64,000 bases of DNA from positions 62,001 to 126,000 of the forward strand of contig JACCER010000001.1 of the NCBI GenBank assembly GCA_013416445.1. The letters are read 5' to 3'. Below are positions 25,568-33,984 of the stretch, one piece after another. Both the position numbers and the translations under genes were made by a program. A model generated the notes under the pieces. The model was not told where the DNA came from. It saw only the letters and a list, made by a program, of their open reading frames with translations, and did not search any database. Each line of letters begins with the position of its first letter. Within the stretch, counting starts at the first letter, position 1. The DNA comes from Alcaligenaceae bacterium (GTDB lineage Bacteria; Pseudomonadota; Gammaproteobacteria; Burkholderiales; Burkholderiaceae_B).

Positions 25568-26854
25568 ATGCCTAGCGTACCTAATTTTGGCGCTCGTATT
25601 GCCGTGGTTGGGGCAGGCATCAGCGGGCTAGCTAGCGCCTATTTTTTGGGCAGGCGTTATCAAGTCACATTGTTTGAGGCTGCCGGGTACCCCGGGGGGC
25701 ACTCGAATACTGTGGATGTAACGCTTGACGGAGTGACACACCCCGTTGACACAGGGTTTCTGGTTTTCAACGATCGCACCTATCCCAACCTGGTCAGCTT
25801 GTTTGAAGAGCTTCAAGTAAAGGCGCATCCCAGCAATATGAGCTTCTCAGTGTCGCTCGACAACGGGCGGCTTGAGTGGGCGGGCAGCGATCTGAACACT
25901 GTATTCGCCCAGCGACGCAATCTTTTTTCGCCCAGTTTTATGGGCATGTTGCGTGACATCATGCGTTTTAACAAGGCTGCGCTGAGTCATCTCGCTATGG
26001 CGGAGGCCAGTGGGTGCTCACTGCGAGAGCTGCTGGTGCAAGGCAGCTATGGCGCTACGTTTCAGAATAATTATCTTCTTCCCATGGCGTCGGCGATATG
26101 GTCTAGCGCCGCCTCAGATATTCTCAACTTTCCGGCCAAAACCTTTCTTCGCTTTTGCGCCAATCATGGTCTGTTGCAGGTACGCGACCGTCCCCAATGG
26201 AGAACTGTTGTCGGCGGTTCACGCGAATATGTTCGTCGCTTGATTCGCAGTATTCCAGATTTGCGTCTAAATACCCCCGTGCTAGGCATTTCGCGCGACG
26301 ACAATGGCATCACTTTGCGTACTGTGTCGGGTACCGAACAATTCGACGCTATTGTCATGGCCACGCATGCACCGCAGACACTGGATATGCTGCAAGACCC
26401 CAGCGAGCAAGAGCGAGCCGCTCTGGCCGCAGTGCGTTATCAGAAGAATCTGGCAACGCTGCATACTGATGTTTCGCTTTTGCCGCAGCGTCGTGGCGTG
26501 TGGTCTGCCTGGAATTATCTGGGCGCCAGCGCGGTCGACGGCGGGCGTCCTGTGTGCGTAAGCTACCTGCTTAATCAGCTTCAACCTCTGCCGTTCGATA
26601 CGCCTGTCGTGGTCACGCTGAACCCCATTGCCATGCCTGCACCAGAAACAACGCTGTTGTCCATGGAATATGAACACCCCATTCTTGATTTGTCCGCGAT
26701 CAAAGCGCAGAGCGAGCTTACGTCGTTGCAGGGTGTTCGGCATACCTGGCACGCCGGCGCCTGGACGGGTTACGGCTTTCACGAAGATGGGCTGAAATCG
26801 GCTTTGCGTGTGGCCAGAAGCTTCGGTGTATCACCTGAATGGGCCACAGTGTGA
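25568..26854 (+). CDS. FAD/NAD(P)-dependent oxidoreductase (amine-oxidase fold)
   Basis: The protein has 428 residues. An N-terminal dinucleotide loop IAVVGAGISGLASA is followed by LFEAAGYPGGHSNTV and a conserved DTGFLVFNDRTYPNL block. This flavoprotein family nearly always sits beside DUF1365 and CFA-type genes, and related clusters modify unsaturated fatty acids under light or singlet-oxygen stress. The substrate is therefore probably a lipid acyl chain. Its 3' end overlaps the DUF1365 gene by 16 bases. Confidence 0.85.
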   Translation: MPSVPNFGARIAVVGAGISGLASAYFLGRRYQVTLFEAAGYPGGHSNTVDVTLDGVTHPVDTGFLVFNDRTYPNLVSLFEELQVKAHPSNMSFSVSLDNGRLEWAGSDLNTVFAQRRNLFSPSFMGMLRDIMRFNKAALSHLAMAEASGCSLRELLVQGSYGATFQNNYLLPMASAIWSSAASDILNFPAKTFLRFCANHGLLQVRDRPQWRTVVGGSREYVRRLIRSIPDLRLNTPVLGISRDDNGITLRTVSGTEQFDAIVMATHAPQTLDMLQDPSEQERAALAAVRYQKNLATLHTDVSLLPQRRGVWSAWNYLGASAVDGGRPVCVSYLLNQLQPLPFDTPVVVTLNPIAMPAPETTLLSMEYEHPILDLSAIKAQSELTSLQGVRHTWHAGAWTGYGFHEDGLKSALRVARSFGVSPEWATV

Positions 26855-27675
26855 ATATCTCGTCTTCCGATTCGGCCAAATCCAAATCCGCCGTGCTGAT
26901 TTCGGGACGCGTCATGCATGAGCGGCTGCGTCCGGTACGCAATCGGTTCGTGTATCCGGTATTTTGCGTTCGCCTCAATCTTGATCAGCTGGCGCAGATG
27001 AATCACTGGTGGTTTGGCGTAGATCGCCCAGGTCTGATGGGCATTCGTACACGCGACTACGGTGCATGCGATGGCTCTAATCTGGCCGCCTGGATACGTT
27101 GTCAGCTTGCTGACGCGGGTGTACAGGCCGACGGCGATATCTGGTTGCAGACGTTCCCGCGTTTGTTGGGCTATGTGTTCAATCCGGTCAGTTTTTGGTA
27201 TTGCCATGACCGCGCCGGAAATCTGCGCGCTCTGCTTGCCGAGGTAACAAGCACCTTTGGAGAGCGACACAGCTATCTGCTGACAGGGCCCAATGAAGAA
27301 CCCATCACGGGCAACACCGTTCTCGAATGCCGCAAGCAGTTGCACGTATCGCCTTTTTGCCAAGTCGAAGGGCATTATCAGTTTCGGCTGCGAGACACGG
27401 TTGATACCTCATTTATAGCCATCGATTACTTCGACAGTGAGGGACTTCTGCTGCGCACATCGGTGGGTGGGCGCAATCGTGAACTCACTCGCCAATCAGC
27501 CTTATATGAAGTCGCCCGTCAGCCGTTCATGACCTTCTCTGTTATTGCTCGTATTTACTGGCAGGCGCTACGTCTTTGGCTGCGCAAAGTCCCCTTTTTC
27601 TCCAAGCCTTCACGCACAGATACGGCGTCCAGTACGGTGGTCTCCGAGCGTGCCCCAACCGATAGAAAATTATGA
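26839..27675 (+). CDS. DUF1365 family protein
   Basis: The protein has 278 residues. It contains the DUF1365 core: an N-terminal VMHERLRPVRNRFVYPVFC, then RLLGYVFNPVSFWYCHD and a downstream ALLAEVTSTFGERHSYLL. The biochemical function is unestablished, but the gene is a fixed partner of the FAD oxidoreductase and CFA-type methyltransferase. It overlaps both neighbours (16 and 4 bases), so the three are translationally linked. Confidence 0.87.
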   Translation: MGHSVNISSSDSAKSKSAVLISGRVMHERLRPVRNRFVYPVFCVRLNLDQLAQMNHWWFGVDRPGLMGIRTRDYGACDGSNLAAWIRCQLADAGVQADGDIWLQTFPRLLGYVFNPVSFWYCHDRAGNLRALLAEVTSTFGERHSYLLTGPNEEPITGNTVLECRKQLHVSPFCQVEGHYQFRLRDTVDTSFIAIDYFDSEGLLLRTSVGGRNRELTRQSALYEVARQPFMTFSVIARIYWQALRLWLRKVPFFSKPSRTDTASSTVVSERAPTDRKL

Positions 27676-28886
27676 CATCACAATCCACCTCTGACGCCGT
27701 CATTTATCGCACCCCTGCAGCTGCCCGTCTGTTCCTCTCGCTGCTCGAGCGCGTCAGAGTAGGACATCTGGTTCTTGTAACCCCCATAGGTGAACGGAGA
27801 ATCTTCGGATCCCCAGCGGCCCTGCCTGCTGCCACTTTGCAGATTCATGACTGGCGTAGCTGCTCACGCATATTGAGAAATGGTGATATCGGTTTTGCAG
27901 ACGCGTATCAGGATGGTTGGCTCGATAGCCCTGATTTGACCATGCTGCTGCAGTTTGCCATCCGCAATGAAGCGGTCTTTCCCGACGCAATTGGCGGCAA
28001 ATTGATCTCGCGGTTGTGGTATGGGTTGCTGCATCGTTTGCGTGTGAACAGCCGCGCTGGAAGCAAACGCAATATTCACGCCCACTATGACATTGGCAAT
28101 GCGTTTTACGCCCAGTGGCTGGATGAGGGCATGGGGTATTCGAGCGCATTGTTTGCAGGCCATAAAGACAAAAGCCTGGAACTGGCCCAAGATGATAAAT
28201 ACCAATATATTGTGCAGTCATTAGCATTGCGTCCAGGCATGCGTGTGCTGGAAATAGGTTGTGGATGGGGTGGCTTTGCATTGCATGCTGCCCGTCGAGG
28301 GATATACGTGCACGGCGTGACGATTTCACAGGCACAGTGCGAGCTGGCACAAAAGCGCATTTCGGAGGCAGGGATGGATGGCCTGGCCAAGGTCGAGCTG
28401 TGTGATTACCGGGATATTCACGGTCAATACGATGCAGTTGTGTCCATCGAGATGTTCGAAGCGGTAGGCGAAAAGTTCTGGTCCGGGTTCGGGCGAATTC
28501 TTCATGACAGGCTTAAACCCGGTGCTCAAGCGCTGCTGCAGTCCATTACCATCGACGAGTCGCGTTTCGAACAGTACCGTCGCAGCAGCGATTTCATCAG
28601 ACAATCCATTTTTCCTGGCGGTATGCTGCCTAGCCCGGAGCGGTTGCTTAATGTTGGGCGCATCGCCGGCCTTGAAGGCCGTATCACGCTGCGTTTCGGC
28701 AAGGACTATGCCGAAACCCTCAGGCGTTGGCGTCAGGCATTTGAGCAGCATCTTTCAGACATTCGCAGGCAGGGCTTCGACGAACGATTCATACGTACGT
28801 GGCGGCTGTATCTTGCCTATTGCGAAGCCGGTTTTGAAGAGCAGCGCACTGATGTTGTTCAGTTTGTGTTCACCAGGCCCGAATAG
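27672..28886 (+). CDS. Cyclopropane-fatty-acid-synthase-type SAM methyltransferase
   Basis: The protein has 404 residues. It includes HAHYDIGNAFYAQWLDEGM and SAM motif I LEIGCGWGGFA at about 193-203. It also has SIEMFEAVGEKFW and the lipid/bicarbonate-site region around ESRFEQYRRSSDFIRQ. The enzyme transfers a methyl or methylene group to unsaturated acyl chains of phospholipids. In photostress clusters such as this the product may be a methylated or furan precursor rather than a plain cyclopropane. It overlaps DUF1365 by 4 bases and ends 1 base before the next ATG. Confidence 0.87.
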   Translation: MTSQSTSDAVIYRTPAAARLFLSLLERVRVGHLVLVTPIGERRIFGSPAALPAATLQIHDWRSCSRILRNGDIGFADAYQDGWLDSPDLTMLLQFAIRNEAVFPDAIGGKLISRLWYGLLHRLRVNSRAGSKRNIHAHYDIGNAFYAQWLDEGMGYSSALFAGHKDKSLELAQDDKYQYIVQSLALRPGMRVLEIGCGWGGFALHAARRGIYVHGVTISQAQCELAQKRISEAGMDGLAKVELCDYRDIHGQYDAVVSIEMFEAVGEKFWSGFGRILHDRLKPGAQALLQSITIDESRFEQYRRSSDFIRQSIFPGGMLPSPERLLNVGRIAGLEGRITLRFGKDYAETLRRWRQAFEQHLSDIRRQGFDERFIRTWRLYLAYCEAGFEEQRTDVVQFVFTRPE

Positions 28887-28887
28887 C

Positions 28888-29403
28888 ATGCGAACCTGTC
28901 TGCTTGCTCTCGTTCTGAGCCTATTTAGTTGCCATGCATGGGCTGACTGGCGAGATGCGCTGCCTGATGCACAACTGTGCGGGCAGGGTGAGTTTCGCAA
29001 GTATGGTTTTGATATCTATGAGGCACAACTGTGGGGGCCGTGCATATCGGAACCCCTGGACGCGGCGTTTGCTCTCCAGCTAACCTACCATCGTACGATC
29101 TCACGCCAAAAAATCGTTGAAAGCAGTCTGGACGAGATGAAGCGCCTGGCCGTAGCACCGGTATCCGAGGCAACGCTTGAGCATTGGCGCGCTTTGTTGG
29201 AACAAGCTTTTGTCGACGTCAAACCAGGAGACAGTCTTACCGGCGTATATCTTCCTGACAGTGGCGTCAGATTCTTCATGGGTGCACAGCTTACGGCCGA
29301 AATCAAGGATACCGCGTTCGCCCGTACGTTTTTCCGCATCTGGCTCGATCCCGATACACAAGCGCCGGAATTGCGTAAAAATCTTCTGCGAACACAGCCA
29401 TGA
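28888..29403 (+). CDS. Chalcone-isomerase-like periplasmic protein
   Basis: The protein has 171 residues and starts at the ATG 1 base after the CFA stop. A signal peptide is cleaved after AWA (about residue 19). The body fits the chalcone-isomerase-like family: QGEFRKYGFDIYEAQLW, ALQLTYHRTISRQKIVESS, and a late FFRIWLDPDTQAPELRKNLL. In bacteria such proteins are suspected to bind fatty acids. It overlaps the MFS gene by 4 bases. Confidence 0.82.
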   Translation: MRTCLLALVLSLFSCHAWADWRDALPDAQLCGQGEFRKYGFDIYEAQLWGPCISEPLDAAFALQLTYHRTISRQKIVESSLDEMKRLAVAPVSEATLEHWRALLEQAFVDVKPGDSLTGVYLPDSGVRFFMGAQLTAEIKDTAFARTFFRIWLDPDTQAPELRKNLLRTQP

Positions 29404-30656
29404 GACGGGGCGCTGCGTCCTTTGCATCCTATGGCCTGCTCGGCATGCCTCTGGCCATGGCAGCTTTGCCCGTTTACATTCAGGTGCCTATTTATTACAC
29501 CAGCCAGCTCGGCTTGTCGCTATCGCTGACGGGGTTTGTACTATTCGCAGCACGCATTGTCGATACGGTTCAAGACCCCTGGATAGGGCAATGGGTTGAT
29601 CGTCTTGCGCGTCGGTCGCGCCTCGGTCGAGCGCTGTGGGGTGCTTGTTTCGTTTTGATCTTAGCCTTTGCTGGGCTGTGGCTTGCCCCTGTTTCTGGCC
29701 TGATGTTGGCGGTTTGGCTGGCTGTCTCACTCATAATTGTTTATACGGCTCACAGTGTGCTTAACATCGCCTACCTGGCATGGGGCGCGCGATTGGCGTC
29801 CGGCACCGCCGGGTTGACACTCGCCTCGGGCTGGCGCGAAGCCTTTGGCATTTTGGGCGTGATGCTGGCCAGTACGCTACCGATCTGGTTGATCAATGCC
29901 ACGGGCAAGAGCCCGCAGCAGAGCATGGCCGCCTATTCATTCGTGTTTGCCCTGCTGCTGGTTTTTGGCGTAAGCGCCTTGCTCTACAGGGCGCCAGTTT
30001 GGGCGCACGCTTCAGACACACCAGATAACGTTTCGTGGCGTGTCTGTCTGCAGAACAGGCCGGTCAGGCGTTTGTTGCTCCCCTACTTTATGAACGCGCT
30101 TTCTGTGTCCATTCCTGCGACGCTTGCTCTCTTTTTTATTGCCGATGTACTGGTTGAGCCGCAATGGTCTGGATATTTTCTTGGCATTTATTTTCTGGCT
30201 GGTGCGGTTGGCATGCCTGTATGGATGGCACTTGCATCGCGCCTAGGGCCTGTCACTGCATGGCGGCTTGGCATGGTGCTGGCAGTTATCACATTTGTAT
30301 GGGCAGCCACCCTGGGGCCCGGAGACCGTTACCCCTATTTAGTTATCTGCGTGGCAGCGGGGCTCTCACTGGGAGCAGATCTGGTCTTGCCACCGGTGCT
30401 GCTGGCTCGTCTTATACCCGCGCGTGAATCCCCTGCAGCCTATTACGGTATTTGGAGCCTACTGGGAAAACTCACGCTCGCGCTGTCGGGTCTTGCGTTG
30501 CCATGGCTTGCGGTTCTCGGTTATCAACCCGGCGTTACGGGCAGTGGCGGGCACGCGCTCGCATGGACCTATGGTGGCTTGCCCTGTTTGCTAAAACTTC
30601 TGGCCATGTGGCGGCTGCATTTTCTTGACGATTTAATTGGAGAACAAAAATCATGA
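29400..30656 (+). CDS. MFS transporter (GPH/MFS_2 type)
   Basis: The protein has 418 residues and about twelve hydrophobic segments. The first loop, FAARIVDTVQDPWIGQWVDRLARRS, shows the D-x2-DP-x2-G..D signature of glycoside-pentoside-hexuronide type carriers. In this gene context a lipid or lysolipid substrate is possible but unproven. It overlaps the genes on both sides by 4 bases. Confidence 0.85.
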   Translation: MRRGAASFASYGLLGMPLAMAALPVYIQVPIYYTSQLGLSLSLTGFVLFAARIVDTVQDPWIGQWVDRLARRSRLGRALWGACFVLILAFAGLWLAPVSGLMLAVWLAVSLIIVYTAHSVLNIAYLAWGARLASGTAGLTLASGWREAFGILGVMLASTLPIWLINATGKSPQQSMAAYSFVFALLLVFGVSALLYRAPVWAHASDTPDNVSWRVCLQNRPVRRLLLPYFMNALSVSIPATLALFFIADVLVEPQWSGYFLGIYFLAGAVGMPVWMALASRLGPVTAWRLGMVLAVITFVWAATLGPGDRYPYLVICVAAGLSLGADLVLPPVLLARLIPARESPAAYYGIWSLLGKLTLALSGLALPWLAVLGYQPGVTGSGGHALAWTYGGLPCLLKLLAMWRLHFLDDLIGEQKS

Positions 30657-31177
30657 AAACACTACTGATGTTAGGAAGTGTGCTGGCCTTGACAGCATGT
30701 GCCATGCCGGATGTGGCTCACTACGCGCAAGAAGAACCCAAGCTTGATGTCACCCAGTACTTCCAGGGCAAGACGGAGGCTTGGGGTATGTTTCAGAAGC
30801 GCAGTGGCGAGGTCGTTAAGCGATTCCATATCAAAATGGAAGGGCATAACGAGGGTGACAACTTCATACTCAAAGAGCACTTCTTTTATACCGATGGAAC
30901 GGACGATGAACGTGAGTGGACGTTCTCCTCGCAGCCAGATGGGTCGCTGCACGGCAGGGCGCACGATGTGGTGGGTGTGGCCATAGGCCATGCGTCTGGC
31001 AATGCTTTTCGCATGCGCTACACCCTCAAGCTGCCTGTTGGTGATTCCGTCTACAAGGTTAAGTTTGATGATTGGATGTTCAAGATTGACGAACAAACAG
31101 TCGTCAACCGAGCCCGCGTGACCAAGTTTGGCTTCGAGGTCGGGCAAGTCACTGTGTTTTTTCGCCGTGACCAATAA
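30653..31177 (+). CDS. DUF3833 lipoprotein
   Basis: The protein has 174 residues. The N-terminus ends in a lipobox, LALTAC, so the mature protein begins at Cys16 and is membrane-anchored. The rest matches DUF3833: LDVTQYFQGKTEAWGMFQ, FILKEHFFYTDGTDDER, and a C-terminal VTKFGFEVGQVTVFFRR. The function is unknown. DUF3833 is a recurring member of CFA/DUF1365 clusters. Its start overlaps the MFS gene by 4 bases. Confidence 0.87.
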   Translation: MKTLLMLGSVLALTACAMPDVAHYAQEEPKLDVTQYFQGKTEAWGMFQKRSGEVVKRFHIKMEGHNEGDNFILKEHFFYTDGTDDEREWTFSSQPDGSLHGRAHDVVGVAIGHASGNAFRMRYTLKLPVGDSVYKVKFDDWMFKIDEQTVVNRARVTKFGFEVGQVTVFFRRDQ

Positions 31178-31203
31178 TTGGCCGCTAGCAACCCCAGGTC
31201 ATC

Positions 31204-31986
31204 ATGTTTCTGACGCCGCTTAATCCCCGCTGGTCAGACTGGCGCGGCCAACGGGTATGGCTGATCGGCGCCTCAAGCGGGATCGGTGCGGCCATCGCCC
31301 GCGACCTGTTACAGCAGGGCGCGCGTGTTGCACTGAGCGCTCGCAGACGGGATGCCCTTATGGCAGTGGCTGCTGGCTCTGTATCGGCCTGCGTTCTGCC
31401 CATGGATGTGACCAACCCCACGGCGTGGCATTCTGCGCATCAGCGTTTGACTCGAGAGTGGGGTGGGGTGGATCTGGTCATATTCTGCGCAGCGCAATAT
31501 GAACAGATACGCTCATGGGAGCTGCATTCCGACCGCGTTCATGGAACGATAGAAACCAATCTTGCCAGCGTGTATTACGGCCTTGAGGTGATCCTGCCAA
31601 GCTTGATCACGCGAGGAAACGGCTCCATCGTGTTAGTTGCAAGCGTGGCGGGTTATCTGGGGCTACCCAATGCCACGGTGTACGGGCCGACCAAGGCGGC
31701 CCTCATTAACCTGGCAGAATTGCTATATATCGAGCTACATCCCAAGGGTTTAGGTGTTTATCTGGTGAACCCAGGCTTTGTGAAAACCAAGCTGACTGCG
31801 GGCAATACGTTTCCCATGCCCGCCATTATCTCTACAGATGAAGCGGCGCGGGCGATACTGTGTGGAATTGAAAAAGGAAAATTCGAGATTCATTTTCCCA
31901 AGCGATTCACGCTATTGCTTAAAGCGTTGAGCCTGCTTCCCTATCGCTTGCGCCTTGCCGCCCTGGTGCGGATGATTGGGCACTAA
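31204..31986 (+). CDS. Short-chain dehydrogenase/reductase
   Basis: The protein has 260 residues and a classical SDR fold. The cofactor loop is GASSGIGAAIA near 20-30, the catalytic serine lies in VLVASVAGYLG, and YGPTKAA supplies the Tyr and Lys of the active site. The C-terminal part, with a KGKFEIHFPKRFT segment, is typical of the SDR that accompanies DUF3833/CFA clusters. The substrate is unknown. It follows DUF3833 after 26 bases. Confidence 0.87.
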   Translation: MFLTPLNPRWSDWRGQRVWLIGASSGIGAAIARDLLQQGARVALSARRRDALMAVAAGSVSACVLPMDVTNPTAWHSAHQRLTREWGGVDLVIFCAAQYEQIRSWELHSDRVHGTIETNLASVYYGLEVILPSLITRGNGSIVLVASVAGYLGLPNATVYGPTKAALINLAELLYIELHPKGLGVYLVNPGFVKTKLTAGNTFPMPAIISTDEAARAILCGIEKGKFEIHFPKRFTLLLKALSLLPYRLRLAALVRMIGH

Positions 31987-32063
31987 TGGCAGGTAAACCC
32001 TTTGCCGTCGGACGCGAGGATCCGTCAGTAAATCCTGATTTCAAATACATCTGGTGAGTGATT

Positions 32064-32513
32064 ATGCGTCAATACAAATCGTTAATCGTTTTTCTTATTT
32101 TGACCGGTGCTATTGCGCTGGTGGGCAGCCAGTTCCTCCCTGGAGAGTGGTACACCGCGTTGGAGAAGCCGTTCTTTAATCCACCTAACTGGGTCTTTGC
32201 GCCGGTATGGTCGGTTCTGTACATTATGATGGCGGTAGCCGCCTGGCGGGTATGGCGTCGTTGCGGCGTTGACACTGCCATTGTGCTGTGGGCAATACAA
32301 CTGGTGCTTAACGGTCTTTGGTCCTGGTTCTTCTTTGGTATGCACCGCACCGGGTTAGGTTTGATCGACATTGGTGTCTTGCTTGTTCTTATCGCGCTGA
32401 CAACCGTTTCGTTCATGCGTCGTGATCGCGTGGCGGGGTATTTGATGTTGCCTTACCTGGCTTGGGTAGCCTTTGCCTCGATATTGAACCTTTCACTATG
32501 GCTGCTAAATTGA
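32064..32513 (+). CDS. tspO: TspO/MBR family protein
   Basis: The protein has 149 residues and five membrane segments. TspO signatures are visible: WYTALEKPFFNPPNWVFAPVW, then ALNLVLNGLWSWFFF-like (here LVLNGLWSWFFF) and a WVAFASILNLSLW end. I prefer the ATG at 32064, six bases after GGTGAG, over the GTG two codons earlier. TspO binds porphyrins and photo-oxidises or transports them, which fits a light-response cluster near hemH. Its 3' end overlaps the hydrolase gene by 16 bases. Confidence 0.92.
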   Translation: MRQYKSLIVFLILTGAIALVGSQFLPGEWYTALEKPFFNPPNWVFAPVWSVLYIMMAVAAWRVWRRCGVDTAIVLWAIQLVLNGLWSWFFFGMHRTGLGLIDIGVLLVLIALTTVSFMRRDRVAGYLMLPYLAWVAFASILNLSLWLLN

Positions 32514-33445
32514 CGTCATTTCGCCTCATTATTTGTGCAGTCATCGTGGTCTTGCTGTTTCTGGCAGCGCTGGCGGTATTTTCTCCGCTCACACTCCTTA
32601 ATGCGCTTGCATGGAGCGACACAAAAAGCGTCGCAATAAAAAATCTGTCTTATGGCAATGACACGCGCCAAAAGCTTGATATTTACAGCCCGGCATACAC
32701 CGAAGTACAGCCCGACGTAGTCGTGTTCTTCTACGGAGGGAACTGGAACAGCGGTTCGCGAAAGCAATATGGCTTTGTCGGCAAGGCTCTGGCCTCACGC
32801 GGCATCATGACTGTGGTTGCTGATTACCGCCTATCTCCGCAAGTGGTTTACCCCGCTTTTGTCGAAGATGCCGCGCAGGCTGTGGCGTGGACGCTCAAGC
32901 ATATAGGCGAGTATGGTGGCAACGCTAATAAGGTGTTTGTAGCTGGCCACAGCGCAGGGGCCTATAACGCAGCAATGGTAGCGCTGGACCCGCGTTGGCT
33001 TTCAAAATATGGCGAGAGCCCCACCGCATTGCTAGGCTGGATTGGAATTGCCGGCCCTTATGACTTTTTGCCTATTGTCGCCGAGTCGGTCAAGTCCGCA
33101 TTTCTTTATCCCAACACGCCAGCAGATTCGCAACCCATAAGGCATGTTACTGGGTCTGCACCGCCCAGCTTGCTGATTACGGGCAGTGCAGACAAGGTGG
33201 TGAATCCGGCGAGGAACTCTGGCGGCCTGGCCACTGCTCTGCGCGCGGCACAGGTGCCAGTGCAAACCGTGAGCTTGAAAGGCGTGGGTCATGGCCTGCT
33301 GGTTGCCGCCTTTGCACCTTTGCTGCGATCCTACTTGCCTGTGCTAGACGACGTGAGCGCTTTTGTATTTCGTACATCCGCTGCTATGCGGGGTGAAGAA
33401 GACGCCGTTCGCGGTCATCATGCCGTGCATGCCGTCGTTCGATAG
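32498..33445 (+). CDS. Alpha/beta-hydrolase (esterase/lipase-like)
   Basis: The protein has 315 residues. The chosen start is the ATG at 32498, just before the TspO stop. An N-terminal hydrophobic segment (about 8-30) is a membrane anchor or signal. The oxyanion region is FFYGGNWNSG, the nucleophile elbow GHSAGA, and the acid and histidine are probably in GSADKVV and GVGHG. A lipid or carboxylester substrate is likely. This is the last gene of the plus-strand run. Confidence 0.83.
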   Translation: MAAKLTSFRLIICAVIVVLLFLAALAVFSPLTLLNALAWSDTKSVAIKNLSYGNDTRQKLDIYSPAYTEVQPDVVVFFYGGNWNSGSRKQYGFVGKALASRGIMTVVADYRLSPQVVYPAFVEDAAQAVAWTLKHIGEYGGNANKVFVAGHSAGAYNAAMVALDPRWLSKYGESPTALLGWIGIAGPYDFLPIVAESVKSAFLYPNTPADSQPIRHVTGSAPPSLLITGSADKVVNPARNSGGLATALRAAQVPVQTVSLKGVGHGLLVAAFAPLLRSYLPVLDDVSAFVFRTSAAMRGEEDAVRGHHAVHAVVR

Positions 33446-33984
33446 GTACCAAGATAAATGGGAGCCATTGTGCAGATTTAGACTTACACATATCGCTATC
33501 GTATTGTTTTATAAGTTTCGGTGCCGACTATAGGTAAACCCATCTTTGATGGGGCCCTGCATGTGACGTTGCTAGTCCTTCGGCCTAGCTGACACCTTGA
33601 AATCCCCAAATTCGCTGTCGTTCATTTGTGGCCTTAAAGGTGTCACACATGACGCACCCCTTCGGGGTCTGGAAAGCCTTGCTGTACGTGGCTTTGCGTG
33701 AATTGGCAGAAATGCCGGCGGTGGCACGCCTCGCGCTACAAAATGGCTGAAAGACGCGGCTTGGCTAGATTGTTTGTACTACAGCTGTAGCCGTTATGCA
33801 TGTGGGCCGCTGCGAAGTTCCCGACGGCCATCGGTAATACACCACCTGTGCATCATAAATACACTGGCAACACATCATGTTTACGCCGTAATTACGGCAA
33901 GCCGACATCACCCGTACACCGTCAATACATCGGTATTGCTGCTTATATGCCTTGCGTAGCGGCCAGTTGATGCAGCCCTTGCTA
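33446..33984. other. 539-base intergenic region with palindromes, possible oriT
   Basis: No convincing gene is seen. Structural features are listed in order. GTATTGTTTTATAAG at 33501-33515 loosely resembles the nic region of MobF plasmids (TATTGTCTATAG in R388). A CCCATC/GATGGG hairpin lies at 33539-33553. TGACACCTT at 33590-33598 is a perfect inverted repeat of AAGGTGTCA at 33638-33646. A 14-bp perfect palindrome, GCCGTAATTACGGC, lies at 33885-33898, about 87 bases beyond the relaxase stop. Several AATACA words recur between 33835 and 33930. It is the boundary between the stress cluster and the transfer region. Confidence 0.4.

Noticed and set aside
25461-25574. 37-codon open frame just before the FAD oxidoreductase
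   Set aside because: It overlaps the start of the real gene in another frame; a leader peptide is possible, but no attenuator structure was seen.
33650-33800. Coding-like stretch containing ELAEMPAVARLALQNG in the 539-base gap
   Set aside because: No start codon with a ribosome site in frame and no match I can name; treated as non-coding or an unidentifiable remnant.
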